Source of the DNA: Halomonas socia
GTDB taxonomy: Bacteria > Pseudomonadota > Gammaproteobacteria > Pseudomonadales > Halomonadaceae
NCBI RefSeq assembly: GCF_010977575.1
Contig: NZ_CP048812.1
Location: 1,860,001 to 1,924,000, forward strand
Length of the DNA stretch: 64,000 nt
Direction: 5' to 3'
Both the position numbers and the translations under genes were made by a program. This document shows, piece after piece, positions 18,297-29,441 of this stretch (positions are counted from its first letter, which is position 1; the number at the start of each line of letters is the position of its first letter). Under the pieces are notes generated by a model, which worked only from the letters and a program-made list of their open reading frames with translations, made no database searches and was not told the origin of the DNA.

Positions 18297-18557
18297 CTCG
18301 ACCACGATATTCCGCGGCTATCGCTGCTGCTCGACTATGGTGAGCGCGAGATGACGCTGCCCTATCGGGTCACCGTGATGGACAATGCCAACGGCCGGGT
18401 GCAACTGGCCAGCGGCGACGCCGAGCAGCCGTTCTTGCTGGAGCTGGAGGCCAGGGCCTGCTTCGATGACATGAAGGGCGATCCCTTCCCGGTGCGCGTG
18501 ACGCTGACCCTCGACGGTCAGACGTATCGCGGCTGCGGGCAGGGCATTGCTCCCTGA
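18297..18557 (+). pseudogene. 3' fragment of the MliC-type lipoprotein gene (right copy of the direct repeat)
   Basis: A second, truncated copy of 12156-12416 encoding only the last 85 or so residues, ending with the same YRGCGQGIAP tail and stop. It has no signal peptide and no ribosome binding site before its first ATG (18351), so it is presumably not expressed as a secreted protein. Near-identity over the last 175 bp points to recent duplication or gene conversion. Confidence 0.88.
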
Positions 18558-18711
18558 GGAGCCACTGATTTATTGCTGCGCTCGATATCTTGATCGCCGG
18601 CGGTGCCGAAGCGTCACAATCCTCATTGAGCAACCTGTCAACTCCGGTTGCTGTACGCCGGCGGCGACCAACCTATCTTCGCACGCGACATAAATCAGCC
18701 GGCTCCTTCTA

Positions 18712-19776
18712 TCAGCAGGCCACCTCTTCATGCCAGGCCGGATCGACCAGGGCGCCGAGGCATAGCGGCGCATCGCGATCGACGATACGCCGGCCGAGCA
18801 GTGTCAGTGCTGCACCGTTGCTGCGCGCAGGGGGGACCAACTGCTCGCTCCTCAAGGGTAGCCATTGGCCACTCTCCAGTTCGGCCTCGAGCAGGGTGAA
18901 GGTGAAGGGGTGAAAGCCCGGAAAGCCCAGGCGCAGGTCGGTAGCGGTGAGCGTCGGGATGTCGTCGATCAGCTCGACGTCGTAGCGCAGGTAGGGGCCG
19001 GCAAACCAGTCGAGCCGCGCGCCGTTGGTGCTGGCCAGCGCCGCCAGCTCCCACTGGGCACCGCGCGAGAAGCGCTCGAACTCGACTGGTGCGCGGCCGT
19101 CGAACACGCTGACCAGCGCCTCGTGCTGGTCGTCGCCATCGATCACGGTGACCCGCCACAGCAGCGTATTGAACGGCGTAGGCTGCACCAGCCGCGGGGC
19201 GTCATCGAGCCCGCGTTTGGCTAGCTCGGGTCCGAGGCGATACTCCACCAGGCTCTTGGCGCCGAAGGCGACCACCAGATACAGGCTCGACAGCGCCAGC
19301 CCCCAGGCGGGGCCGCGGCGGCCATTGCCGCTGACCAGGGCGATGACGATGCCCACCAGTAGCGGTAGGGTGTAGAGCGGGTCGATGATGAACACGATCG
19401 GCCAGGCGCTGGGGTGCACGTCCAGCGGCCACCACAGCTGGGTGCCGTAGGTGGTCAGCGCATCGAGCAGCGGATGGGTGGTCAGGCAGAGCATGAAGAA
19501 CAACCACCAGTGGCGCAGCGGAATGTCCCGCGCCGGAGCAAAAGGCGCGGCGAGCAGCGCCAATAGCGTAGCAAGCCCGGTGAGCACGAACAGTGAATGG
19601 CTGAAGCCGCGGTGCTCGGTGTAGTTGGCCACGGCGTCGCCGTAGTCGAGCACCACGTCGAGGTCCGGCAAAGTGCCCAGCGCTGCACCGATCAGCACTG
19701 CCTTGCGGCCCAGGCGGCGGCCGAGCACGGCCCCGCCGACGGCGGCGCCCAGCGCCGCCTGTGTTATCGAATCCAT
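18712..19776 (-). CDS. YdjM-like membrane-bound metal-dependent hydrolase (DUF457 type)
   Basis: A 354-residue inner-membrane protein. The N-terminal half has the family features MDSITQAALGAAVGG, a D-x-D motif in LPDLDVVLDY, HRGFSHS and THPLLDALTTYGTQ, which are likely metal ligands near the membrane, with four to six hydrophobic segments. The C-terminal half (about residues 205-354) is soluble. The ATG at 19776 follows GGGAGAAC. Its biochemical role is not established for the family. A decayed copy of its 3' part lies just downstream at 18057-18296. Confidence 0.82.
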   Translation of the reverse strand: MDSITQAALGAAVGGAVLGRRLGRKAVLIGAALGTLPDLDVVLDYGDAVANYTEHRGFSHSLFVLTGLATLLALLAAPFAPARDIPLRHWWLFFMLCLTTHPLLDALTTYGTQLWWPLDVHPSAWPIVFIIDPLYTLPLLVGIVIALVSGNGRRGPAWGLALSSLYLVVAFGAKSLVEYRLGPELAKRGLDDAPRLVQPTPFNTLLWRVTVIDGDDQHEALVSVFDGRAPVEFERFSRGAQWELAALASTNGARLDWFAGPYLRYDVELIDDIPTLTATDLRLGFPGFHPFTFTLLEAELESGQWLPLRSEQLVPPARSNGAALTLLGRRIVDRDAPLCLGALVDPAWHEEVAC

Positions 19777-19825
19777 GCTTTGGTCGTTCTCCCTGCGCGC
19801 CGAGGTCGACGTGAATGAACGGTTG

Positions 19826-20404
19826 TTATGAGTAGCAATCCGGGGCAGGGTTCCCAGCACCTCTCGCGGTGTCGTCTGCCCAGGCGGGCCCGGCGGCGAG
19901 GATACGCGCCTGCACCGGGCAGTCGTCGCGGTGGGCGCCGGGCAGGTAGCCGCTGCTCATCAGGAACTCGTTGACGATCTCGGGGCCGGTGAAGCGGAAG
20001 GTGCGCTTGAACAGCTTGACCCAGTCGGCGTGGGGCAGCGGGTGGTGGTGGTCGAGCCAGGCCTTGAAGCTGCCGTGCTCGGCCTGCAGGTGCTGCACGA
20101 CCCGGGCGTTGTGGATCGTGGCATCGACCTTGAGGCGGTTGCGGATGATCCCGGCATCACTCAGCAGGCGCGTGCGCTCTGGCTCGCCGTAGGCGGCCAC
20201 CCGGTCGATGTCGAAACCCTCGAAGGCGGCCTGGAAGGCCGCACGTTTCTTGAGCACGGTGAGCCAGGAGAGCCCGGCCTGGTTGATCTCCAGGATCAGG
20301 CGTTCGAACAGGGTGTCGTCGTCTTCGACCGGGAAGCCATATTCGTGGTCGTGGTAGGGGCCGTGGAATTCGTGGCCCGGGGCCAGGTCACAGTAGGCGG
20401 ACAT
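19826..20404 (-). CDS. tag: DNA-3-methyladenine glycosylase I
   Basis: A 192-residue base-excision repair enzyme that removes 3-methyladenine from alkylated DNA. Diagnostic motifs are YHDHEYGFPVEDD, the catalytic region LILEINQAGLSW, and the helical segment GIIRNRLKVDATIHNA. It ends with a slightly longer tail than E. coli Tag (187 residues). The start at 20404 (MSAYCDLAPG) keeps the N-terminal Cys region involved in zinc binding in the family. It is divergent from the DUF411 gene, 53 bases away. Confidence 0.92.
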   Translation of the reverse strand: MSAYCDLAPGHEFHGPYHDHEYGFPVEDDDTLFERLILEINQAGLSWLTVLKKRAAFQAAFEGFDIDRVAAYGEPERTRLLSDAGIIRNRLKVDATIHNARVVQHLQAEHGSFKAWLDHHHPLPHADWVKLFKRTFRFTGPEIVNEFLMSSGYLPGAHRDDCPVQARILAAGPAWADDTARGAGNPAPDCYS

Positions 20405-20457
20405 GCTGGTGTATCCTAAGGGTCGAAGATCACTATCGTTAGCATCGAGGAGGCGTC

Positions 20458-20919
20458 ATGTCGAGCCTGTTTTCCGCCGCTGCCCGCCGCTTGGTCGGCA
20501 TCGGTCTGTTGAGTGCCTTCTCCACCGCGGCTTGGGCCGGCCCGCTGGTGGAAATGTGGAAAGACCCCAACTGCGGCTGCTGCAGTGCCTGGGCCGAGCA
20601 CCTCGAAGCGGCCGGCTTCGAGGTCGAAGCACACGACACCCGCGAGCTGCGTGAGGTCAAGATCGAGCATGGCATCCCCCAGGAGATGGCCTCCTGCCAT
20701 ACCGCGCTGGTCGATGGCTACGTGATCGAGGGCCATGTGCCGGCGGCGGACATCCAGCGTCTGCTCGAAGAGTCGCCGGAGGTTGCCGGACTGGCGGTGC
20801 CGGGGATGCCCCACGGCTCGCCGGGCATGGAGACCGGGCGCGTCGACGACTACGCCGTGTTCGCCTTCGGCGGTCAGCACGAGGCGCCACAGGTCTTCCA
20901 GGAGTATATCCACGACTAG
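20458..20919 (+). CDS. DUF411 periplasmic metal-binding-like protein
   Basis: A 153-residue exported protein with an N-terminal signal peptide (cleavage near AWA-GP, about residue 26). The DUF411 core follows: [11 protein letters not shown] with three cysteines near residues 40-42, [24 protein letters not shown], and [15 protein letters not shown]. The Cys/His/Met pattern suggests copper or another soft metal, and family members often sit near copper-handling genes, but none is seen here. The ATG follows GAGGAGGCGTC. Confidence 0.85.
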   Translation: MSSLFSAAARRLVGIGLLSAFSTAAWAGPLVEMWKDPNCGCCSAWAEHLEAAGFEVEAHDTRELREVKIEHGIPQEMASCHTALVDGYVIEGHVPAADIQRLLEESPEVAGLAVPGMPHGSPGMETGRVDDYAVFAFGGQHEAPQVFQEYIHD

Positions 20920-20950
20920 CGCCGTTTCTCACCAGCCAAGGAGGCAACCC

Positions 20951-21391
20951 ATGCAATACCTGCACACCATGGTGCGCGTCAGCGATCTCGACGTCTCGCT
21001 GCACTTCTACTGCGACCTGCTGGGCCTCAAGGAGGTGCGCCGCAAGGAGAACGACAAGGGGCGCTTCACCCTGGTGTTCCTCGCAGCGCCCGAGGACGAG
21101 GAGCGCAGCGCCGCACTCAAGGCCCCGGAGCTGGAGCTGACCTACAACTGGGACCCGGAGGCGTATTCCGGCGGGCGCAACTTCGGCCACCTAGCCTATC
21201 GCGTCGACGATATCTACGCGCTGTGCCAGCACCTGCAGGACAACGGTGTGACCATCAATCGCCCACCTCGTGATGGCCATATGGCGTTCGTCAAATCGCC
21301 GGACGGCATCTCGGTGGAGCTGCTGCAGAAGGGCGATGCCCTGGTGCCCCGCGAGCCCTGGGCATCGATGGAGAATACCGGCAGTTGGTAA
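20951..21391 (+). CDS. Glyoxalase I-like protein (lactoylglutathione lyase family)
   Basis: A 146-residue VOC-fold protein close to bacterial GloA, which detoxifies methylglyoxal as its glutathione adduct. The four expected metal ligands are present in order: H5 (YLHTMVRV), E in ELELTYNW, H in NFGHLAYRV, and E in GISVELLQ. The ATG at 20951 is fixed by AAGGAGG. It follows the DUF411 gene by 31 bases and is probably cotranscribed. The C-terminal tail is about ten residues longer than in E. coli GloA. Confidence 0.85.
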   Translation: MQYLHTMVRVSDLDVSLHFYCDLLGLKEVRRKENDKGRFTLVFLAAPEDEERSAALKAPELELTYNWDPEAYSGGRNFGHLAYRVDDIYALCQHLQDNGVTINRPPRDGHMAFVKSPDGISVELLQKGDALVPREPWASMENTGSW

Positions 21392-21402
21392 GCGCGGAGT
21401 GG

Positions 21403-22991
<1,589 letters not shown>

Positions 22992-23156
22992 CGCTTGGCC
23001 TCCCGACCCGGGTTGCCCATCGCTGACGCCTCGACCCTGGTCTGGCCGGGCGCCGCTCGAGCCGCCAACATACCGAGCGCCCAGCGGCGGTGGTAGGGCC
23101 AATTACCGGCGGTGAATGAGACATGCTGGGCATCTGTCCCGAGCGGCGCGGAATTT

Positions 23157-23165
23157 TGGCTCTAT
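23157..23165 (+). promoter_or_regulatory. TGGCTCTAT motif upstream of the aminotransferase
   Basis: The 9-mer TGGCTCTAT occurs 128 bases upstream of the aminotransferase start and again, 115 bases upstream of the ABC binding-protein gene, at 26255. A MocR regulator is encoded between the two, so it is a candidate half-operator shared by both promoters. Confidence 0.45.
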
Positions 23166-23284
23166 TCAAGTGGGCTGATCGCCACCTAGGCTTGGCTATG
23201 TTGCGCATGCATGGGGCGCGGGCCAGCGACCCTCGCGCCTCGACCGCCCGGCGAGAGCCGATCAACCATAAAAGGAATCCTGCG

Positions 23285-24591
23285 ATGAGCGATTGCGTGA
23301 CCAATGACTTCGTCCATCAACTCGACCGCCAGCACGTCTTTCACTCGTGGTCCTCGCAAGGCAAGCTAGACCCGCTGGTGATAGCGGGGGCAAGGGCTGC
23401 CGGATGTGGGACTATGCGGGCAAGGAGTATCTGGACTTCAGCAGTCAACTGGTCAATACCAATATCGGCCACCAGCATCCCAAGGTGGTGGCCGCAATTC
23501 AGGCCCAGGCCGAGACGCTTGCCACCGTCGCACCGGCGCATGCCAATCTGGCTCGCGGCGAGGCCGCCAAGCGCATCTTACAGCGTGCTCCCGGAGGCTT
23601 TGGCAAGGTGTTCTTCACCAATGCTGGCGCCGATGCCAACGAGAACGCCATGCGCATGGCGCGCGGCTTCACCGGTCGCGACAAGATCCTCTCGGCCTAT
23701 CGCTCCTACCATGGCAATACCGGTGCCGCCATCGTCGCCACTGGCGACCCGCGTCGCATACCCAACGAATTTGCGCGCGGCCATGCCCACTTTTTCAATC
23801 CCTATCTCTACCGTACCGACTTCTGGGCCACCAATGAGGCGGAAGAGTGCGAGCGTGCCCTCCAGCACTTGCAGCGCGTGATCGAGTGCGAGGGGGCGGC
23901 CTCCATCGCTGCGATCCTGCTCGAATCGATTCCTGGTACCGCTGGGGTCCTGATTCCACCCAACGGGTATCTCGAGGGAGTGCGAAAACTGGCCGACCAA
24001 TACGGCATCCTGTTGATTTTCGATGAAGTGATGGCTGGCTTCGGCCGCACCGGACGCTGGTTCGCGTTCGAACATTTCGAGGTCACACCGGATCTGATCG
24101 TCTTCGCCAAGGGAGTCAACTCCGGCTACGTTCCCGCCGGTGGGGTGATCGTCTCCGAAGCCATCTGCCGTCACTTCGACGACCAGATGTTTTTTGGTGG
24201 CCTTACCTACTCTGGCCATCCGCTGGCGATGGCATCGATCGTTGCCACGCTGGATGCCATGCGTGACGAAGGCGTGGTAGAAAACGCCGACCGGGTAGGC
24301 AATGGGGCGCTGGCCAAGGGACTCAGTCAGCTAGCGGCCGATCATGCAATTGTCGGTGAAACCCGCGGTCTTGGCGTCTTTCACGCATTGGAGTTAGTCA
24401 GTGATCGCCGGACCCGTACACCGTTGCCTGCTGACGATATGGCCAAGCTAAAGAGCGCACTGCTCACGAAAGGCCTGTTGCCCTTCGTAATCGAGAACCG
24501 CATTCATATCGTACCGCCCTGTATCGTCAGTGAGGCGGAAGTCGAACAGGGGCTGGCGATTCTCGACGAGGCGCTCGGTGCAGTGAAATAA
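23285..24591 (+). CDS. Class III PLP aminotransferase (apparent frameshift)
   Basis: A fold-type I, omega-amino-acid-type aminotransferase. The N-terminus (MSDCVTNDFVHQLDRQHVF) starts at 23285 after AAGGA. The remainder, from GCRMWDYAGKEYLD, lies in another frame. One G is missing from the G5 run at 23386-23390; restoring it gives 435 residues. Motifs are FFTNAGADANENAMRMA, LLIFDEVMAGFGRTGR and the PLP lysine in FAKGVNSGYVPAGG. The MocR regulator is immediately downstream on the other strand, and an amino acid importer follows, so it probably starts degradation of an imported amino compound. The substrate is not evident. Confidence 0.85.
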
Positions 24592-24606
24592 CCAATGCCG
24601 CCGTAC

Positions 24607-26070
24607 TCATGAACCAAGTGACTGCGCCAGTCGAGCAATACCTGGTTTGATCCGTTCGACGTCGATGGCACCGAAACCCAGGCGCATGTAATTGCGCGGC
24701 GGTACCTGATCGAAGAAGTGCTGAAAGCCGGGTTCGATCAATACGCCATGCTGGGCTGCTCGCCAAGCCAGGCGCTGGGTGTCGATGTGCTTAGGTACCT
24801 CGACCCAGAACACGCTGGCGTGATCACCTCCAACCCGACGGCAGTTGGGCAACTCATGCATCAGGCTATCGTTCATCACCTCCCAGCGTTCACGCATCTT
24901 ATCGGCGAACAGGCGCAGATAGCGATCGTAGTGCCCCTGAGAAAGGAACTGCGCCAGCTGTTGCTGCAATCCGGAGGGCGGGTGGCGATACATCAGGCGT
25001 CGCAGCGCACGCAACTCATCGATCAGCTCGGCATCCGCCACTAAATAACCTAGCCGCAAGCCCGGCGACAGCGGCTTGGAGAGACTGCTCATATAGATGA
25101 CGCGGGAACCGGCACAGCTCGCCTTGAGTGCCGGCTGGGCGTGATGGTCGAAGTTCACCTCGGCGTCGTAGTCATCCTCGAGTACGATCTGATCGCGTCG
25201 TTGGATCTGGTTGATCAGCATCTCGCGACGAGCCCGACTCATGGTGATGCCGGTTGGCCCCTGATGGCTGGGGGTGACGTAGAGGTAGTCGCAGTTGGCT
25301 GCCGCTTCATCGAGGCACATACCTTCGCCATCCACGTTCTGATAGCTGAGTTGAGCGCCTTGGCGCAGGAAGACATTGGCTGCTTCGCGATAGCCGGGAT
25401 TCTCCACGGCGATGCGGCTATTGGTATCGAGCAGCAGTTGGGCGATCAGGAAGAGGGCATTCTGCGAGCCCAGCGTAATCAGGATCTCATCACTGCGTGC
25501 GTGGATGCCACGCTTGGGTAGAACCCGGGTGCGCAACTGCTCCACCAGCATCGGATCATCCTGGTCGTAGCGGTCGCTCAACCAGTGACGTTCACGATGA
25601 CCGCCCAGCAGGCGCCGCGATGCTTCCCGCCACTGTTCCAAGGGAAATAGCCGTGTGTCGAGCTGGCCGTAGATAAAGGGAAAGTCGTAATCCATCCAGT
25701 TGCTGGGACGCAACACGCCCTGCAAGTGGCTGGGGCGATGGGTGAATCGCTGGCTCCATCCTGGTGCATCCACGGCTCGATTACGCACCGCGACCGGCAT
25801 CTCCGGTGCATCCACGTCATGGTAAGCATCGTGCAGATAGTAGCCGCTGCGCGGTCGACTGATCAGATAACCACCCTCCACCAGTCCCTCGTAAACCAGC
25901 GCTACGGTATTACGTGAAATACCGAGCTGAAGCGACAGCCTGCGGCAGGAAGGCAATGCCTCTTCAGCGGGAATGGTCCCCGTATGGATGGCATCGAGAA
26001 GTGCCTCGCGCAGCTGTTCCTGCAGACCCCGTTGGCCGTCGAAGTCGAGATGAAAAAAGTGGTCGAGCAT
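24607..26070 (-). CDS. MocR-family (GntR-aminotransferase) transcriptional regulator
   Basis: A 487-residue MocR protein. An N-terminal GntR winged helix (about residues 8-76, with SCRRLSLQLGISRNTVALVYEGL) is joined to a fold-type I aminotransferase-like domain. PLP-binding features are retained: SHQGPTGITMSRARR, LEDDYDAEV and the Lys in MSSLSKPLSPGLRLGY. The ATG at 26070 follows GGGAGCG. It is convergent with the aminotransferase and divergent from the ABC importer, which makes it their likely regulator, sensing a PLP-amino acid adduct. Confidence 0.88.
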   Translation of the reverse strand: MLDHFFHLDFDGQRGLQEQLREALLDAIHTGTIPAEEALPSCRRLSLQLGISRNTVALVYEGLVEGGYLISRPRSGYYLHDAYHDVDAPEMPVAVRNRAVDAPGWSQRFTHRPSHLQGVLRPSNWMDYDFPFIYGQLDTRLFPLEQWREASRRLLGGHRERHWLSDRYDQDDPMLVEQLRTRVLPKRGIHARSDEILITLGSQNALFLIAQLLLDTNSRIAVENPGYREAANVFLRQGAQLSYQNVDGEGMCLDEAAANCDYLYVTPSHQGPTGITMSRARREMLINQIQRRDQIVLEDDYDAEVNFDHHAQPALKASCAGSRVIYMSSLSKPLSPGLRLGYLVADAELIDELRALRRLMYRHPPSGLQQQLAQFLSQGHYDRYLRLFADKMRERWEVMNDSLMHELPNCRRVGGDHASVFWVEVPKHIDTQRLAWRAAQHGVLIEPGFQHFFDQVPPRNYMRLGFGAIDVERIKPGIARLAQSLGS

Positions 26071-26254
26071 GATCGCTCCCGAAGCATTGCAGGAATGGGC
26101 GCTTATGCCATATACGCTGCAAGAACCGGGCCAGAAGGGCGGAGACGTCACCCAATGTTGGCGAGAGGCTGGAAGGCGAGCGCTTGATGGGGAAGGCGAT
26201 GCCGGGGCGTGAATCGACGACTGACCGCTATCTGGCCAATCGGGGAGGTCAAAC

Positions 26255-26263
26255 TGGCTCTAT
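26255..26263 (+). promoter_or_regulatory. TGGCTCTAT motif upstream of the amino acid ABC operon
   Basis: Same 9-mer as at 23157, here followed by a second CTGGC eleven bases later, giving the direct-repeat look common for MocR sites. The whole 26071-26369 gap contains no gene and must hold the divergent promoters of the MocR gene and the importer. Confidence 0.45.
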
Positions 26264-26369
26264 AGCCTGGCCGTCGGGATTCTTTAGGGTGGACCTTAGC
26301 GATACGAGTCCCCGTTCGGCAATTGGCATTCGTATCGTGCCTTTCAACAAAAATACTGAGGTGTAGCTC

Positions 26370-27272
26370 ATGATTCCTGCTATGTTTCATCAATTATTTA
26401 CACTGAACTCCCAGCGTCCGGCCATCGGCTGCCTGGCAATTACCGCGGCCGCTGGGATGCTGATACTGCCCACTAAAGGACTGGCAGCGGATCTTTCTGA
26501 GATCGAAAGTCGTGGCTACATGATAGTCGCGACAGAGGACAATTACTCGCCATTCAACTATATCGATGATGGCGATGCGGTAGGCTTCAATGCCGATATG
26601 ATGGAAGAGCTCCAGGAATACGCAGACTTCGAGATTCGCCAGGAGATCCTGCCGTGGACAGGGCTTCTCGCCTCGGTGTCGGGCGGCCAGTACGACATGG
26701 CCCTGACCGGCGCATCGGTCTCCGACGAGCGCCTGCGGGTCTTCAACTACACGCCTCCCTATGCCTCGGCTCAGCACTTTGCCATCAAGCGCGTGGACGA
26801 TGATCGCATCGATGATGTCGGCGATCTGAACGGCATGACCGTCGGGGTCCAGGCCGGCAGCGTACTGCTCTCGAGACTCCCCGAACTCGAGGAGATGCTG
26901 GCCGAGGAGGGGGGTGCCCTGGGAGATGTGGTGCAGTACGAGTCGTATCCTGAAGCTTTCTCCGATCTGGCCAATGGGCGACTTGACTTCGTGATCGACT
27001 CGGCGGTGCCGGTCAATGTGCTAGTCAGCTCGCGCCCGGATGTCTTTGCCCAGGGCCCGGCAGTCTCTGGTCCCGGCTATGTCTCCTGGCCAATCCCCAA
27101 GAGCAGTCCTGAACTACTCGAGTTCATGACCGAGTTCCTCGCCGAGATGCGCGACAGCGGTCGCCTCGACGAACTCCAGGAAACCTGGTTCGGAGAGAGC
27201 TTCCCCGATCTTCCGCAAGAGCCACTGACCAGCGTGGAACAGTTTCACGAGCTGGCCGGCATTGGCGAATAG
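26370..27272 (+). CDS. Polar amino acid ABC transporter, substrate-binding protein
   Basis: A 300-residue family 3 solute-binding protein. The signal peptide spans residues 1 to about 39 (cleavage near GLAA-DL). The mature protein begins EIESRGYMIVATEDNYSPFNYIDDG, and the DMALTGASVSDERL strand that binds the amino acid backbone carboxylate is present. It is the first gene of a four-gene importer operon divergent from the MocR gene. GAGGTG precedes the ATG. The ligand is unknown, presumably the amino acid or amine handled by the nearby aminotransferase. Confidence 0.9.
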   Translation: MIPAMFHQLFTLNSQRPAIGCLAITAAAGMLILPTKGLAADLSEIESRGYMIVATEDNYSPFNYIDDGDAVGFNADMMEELQEYADFEIRQEILPWTGLLASVSGGQYDMALTGASVSDERLRVFNYTPPYASAQHFAIKRVDDDRIDDVGDLNGMTVGVQAGSVLLSRLPELEEMLAEEGGALGDVVQYESYPEAFSDLANGRLDFVIDSAVPVNVLVSSRPDVFAQGPAVSGPGYVSWPIPKSSPELLEFMTEFLAEMRDSGRLDELQETWFGESFPDLPQEPLTSVEQFHELAGIGE

Positions 27273-27297
27273 CCTCCAACTGAAACTCTCCCTGCAG

Positions 27298-27324
27298 CGG
27301 CGTCGATAGCCTCTATCGACGCCG
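27298..27324 (+). terminator. Intra-operon hairpin between binding-protein and permease genes
   Basis: CGGCGTCGATAG-CCT-CTATCGACGCCG forms a 12-bp perfect stem with a 3-base loop and no T-tract. In this place it more likely stabilises or partly terminates the binding-protein message, giving more binding protein than permease. Confidence 0.6.
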
Positions 27325-27355
27325 ATCCATTTTCATTCGATGGGAGGTCGGCACT

Positions 27356-27997
27356 GTGAATGCAAGTGCTTGGAACATGTTGCTGGAGGGAGCCTGGGTC
27401 ACCCTCTGGATCTCGGGGGTATCCATCGCGCTGGGCGTAGTGGCCGGCCTGCTGGTGGCGCTGGTACGGCTCGCAAAAATCCCCATCATCGACCAGCTCC
27501 TGGTGCTCTACATTAGCCTGGCACGTGCCACCCCGCTGGTCACCCTGACCCTGTTCATCTTTCTCAGCGCTCCCAACTTCGGGATTCAACTGGATCGAAG
27601 CGTTGCCGGTATCTTGGCGCTCACCATAAACACCACGGCGTTCAACGCCGAGATCTGGCGGAGCGCCTTCGGCAATTTCTCCCGCGAGCAGCGCGAGGCG
27701 GCAATGGCCATGGGCATGACGCCGTGGGTGATGTTCCGACGCATCATGTTCCCGCAGTTGACGATTACCAGCCTGCCGGGGCTGGTCAACGAGATGTCGT
27801 TCCTCATCAAGGGCAGTCCGGCCATTGCCGTGATCGGGATCGTCGACCTGACGCGTGTCACCAACCGGATCTCAGCGGTGACCTACGAGCCGCTGCCACC
27901 CATCCTGGTCGCCTGCGTACTCTACATGGCGATTATCGGTTGCCTGGTGTGGCTGCAGCGGGTGGCCGAGCGCCGCGCGAATCGCTTGGCGGAGTAA
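27356..27997 (+). CDS. Amino acid ABC transporter permease 1
   Basis: A 213-residue HisM/HisQ-type permease with about five membrane segments and the EAA loop around EQREAAMAMGMTPWVMFRRI. The start is a GTG at 27356 placed by GGGAGG. It pairs with the next permease to form the heterodimeric pore. FGIQLDRSVAGILALTINTTAFNAEIWR is the usual family core (only the first part is needed for recognition). Confidence 0.88.
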   Translation: MNASAWNMLLEGAWVTLWISGVSIALGVVAGLLVALVRLAKIPIIDQLLVLYISLARATPLVTLTLFIFLSAPNFGIQLDRSVAGILALTINTTAFNAEIWRSAFGNFSREQREAAMAMGMTPWVMFRRIMFPQLTITSLPGLVNEMSFLIKGSPAIAVIGIVDLTRVTNRISAVTYEPLPPILVACVLYMAIIGCLVWLQRVAERRANRLAE

Positions 27998-28006
27998 GGA
28001 GACGTC

Positions 28007-28672
28007 ATGAGCAACTGGGAAATACTTTGGCTGGAGAGAGCGCAGTTCATAGATGGCTTCATCAGCACGCTAGAGATCTTCGGCCTGTCCATATCTGTCG
28101 CCTTCGTCATCGGCTGTGGCATGCTCTATATGCTGGAGGGGGCCAAGCCCAGGTTGGAGGTGCCGTTGCGCATCTTCGTCGATTCCATGCGCATGCTGCC
28201 CTTCCTGATTCTTGTGTACCTGCTCTATTACGGGTTGCCCAGCTTTGGCATCAGGTTGAATGCGTGGTGGGCCGGTGTCGGGGCATTGGCCGTCTATCAC
28301 GGCTGCTATTTCGCCGAGATCTTTCGCGGTGTCCGGCAAACTTTTTCCCCGGGGCAAGTCGAGGCCGCCCGCGCCTGTGGCTTCAACACCGGCAAGATGT
28401 TCCTGCGCCTGATCCTGCCGCAGATCATCATGCGTGCGCGGCCACTGATCGGTAATCAATTGATCTATGCGCTGAAGGATACCGCCTTCCTGGTCATCAT
28501 TACCGTTCGGGAGCTGACCGCTGCGGCCAATAGTTTGTCGGGTACCTACTTCATACCGACCGAAGCCTTCGTCGTGGTCATCGGCTGCTACTGGCTGGTG
28601 AGCATGAGTATGGAGCTCATCATCAAGCAGTGTGGGCGTTTCAGCGCAAAGAGAGGGTTCGATAATGTCTGA
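28007..28672 (+). CDS. Amino acid ABC transporter permease 2
   Basis: A 221-residue permease of the same family, with AYHGCYFAEIFRG-like core (AVYHGCYFAEIFRGV) and the coupling loop GQVEAARACGFNTGKMF. AAGGAG precedes the ATG nine bases after the first permease stop. Its end overlaps the ATPase start by eight bases. Confidence 0.88.
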   Translation: MSNWEILWLERAQFIDGFISTLEIFGLSISVAFVIGCGMLYMLEGAKPRLEVPLRIFVDSMRMLPFLILVYLLYYGLPSFGIRLNAWWAGVGALAVYHGCYFAEIFRGVRQTFSPGQVEAARACGFNTGKMFLRLILPQIIMRARPLIGNQLIYALKDTAFLVIITVRELTAAANSLSGTYFIPTEAFVVVIGCYWLVSMSMELIIKQCGRFSAKRGFDNV

Positions 28673-29426
28673 GGCGACGGCAGTCTCCATTCAAAATCTA
28701 TCCAAGAGCTTCGACGAGATAGAGGTCTTGCGTGACGTCGACCTGATGGTGAACAAGGGCGAGGTCGTCACGATCCTGGGATCTTCCGGTTCGGGGAAGT
28801 CGACGTTGCTGCGCTGCATCAACTGGCTGGAGCAGCCCGACCGCGGCATCATCAAGATCGCCGGACAGCGCATCGGCGTCACCGATGGGGGGAAGCCCAT
28901 GTCGATGCGCGAGCTGGCCAAGGTGCGTGCGCGCACCGGCATGGTCTTCCAAAGCTTCAATCTGTGGCCGCATCTCAACGTACTGCACAATGTCACCGAG
29001 GCCCCGATCCACGTCCTGGGCAAGTCCAGGTCGGAGGCCGAGGCATACGCCCATGAGCTGCTCGACAAGGTCGGCATGTCGCACAAGGCCAAGGCCTACC
29101 CCAATACGCTCTCCGGCGGGCAGAAGCAGCGTGTGGCGATCGCCCGTGCCTTGGCGATGAGACCTGAAGTGATGCTCTTCGACGAGCCGACCTCGGCCCT
29201 GGACCCGGAGCTGGTCGGCGAGGTGTTGGCCGTGATCAAGGCACTCTCCGCGGAGGGCTATACGATGGTCATCGTCACCCACGAGATGACATTCGCCCGG
29301 GCCGTCTCCGATCAGGTGGTGTTTCTCGAGAAGGGCCGAATCATTGAACGCGCGGATCCTGAGACCTTCTTCACCCGCCCGGATACCGAGCGCGTCAGGA
29401 AGTTTCTCGAGCGCAATGAGGGTTGA
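28665..29426 (+). CDS. Amino acid ABC transporter ATPase
   Basis: A 253-residue GlnQ/HisP-type ATPase. Walker A is GSSGSGKST, the Q-loop region [10 protein letters not shown], the signature LSGGQKQR, Walker [15 protein letters not shown], and the switch His lies in IVTHEMTFA. The start inside the permease end (28665) gives the normal N-terminus. The operon stops here, converging on the DoxX gene 15 bases away. Confidence 0.92.
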   Translation: MSEATAVSIQNLSKSFDEIEVLRDVDLMVNKGEVVTILGSSGSGKSTLLRCINWLEQPDRGIIKIAGQRIGVTDGGKPMSMRELAKVRARTGMVFQSFNLWPHLNVLHNVTEAPIHVLGKSRSEAEAYAHELLDKVGMSHKAKAYPNTLSGGQKQRVAIARALAMRPEVMLFDEPTSALDPELVGEVLAVIKALSAEGYTMVIVTHEMTFARAVSDQVVFLEKGRIIERADPETFFTRPDTERVRKFLERNEG

Positions 29427-29441
29427 GCATCTGGCAGTTCC

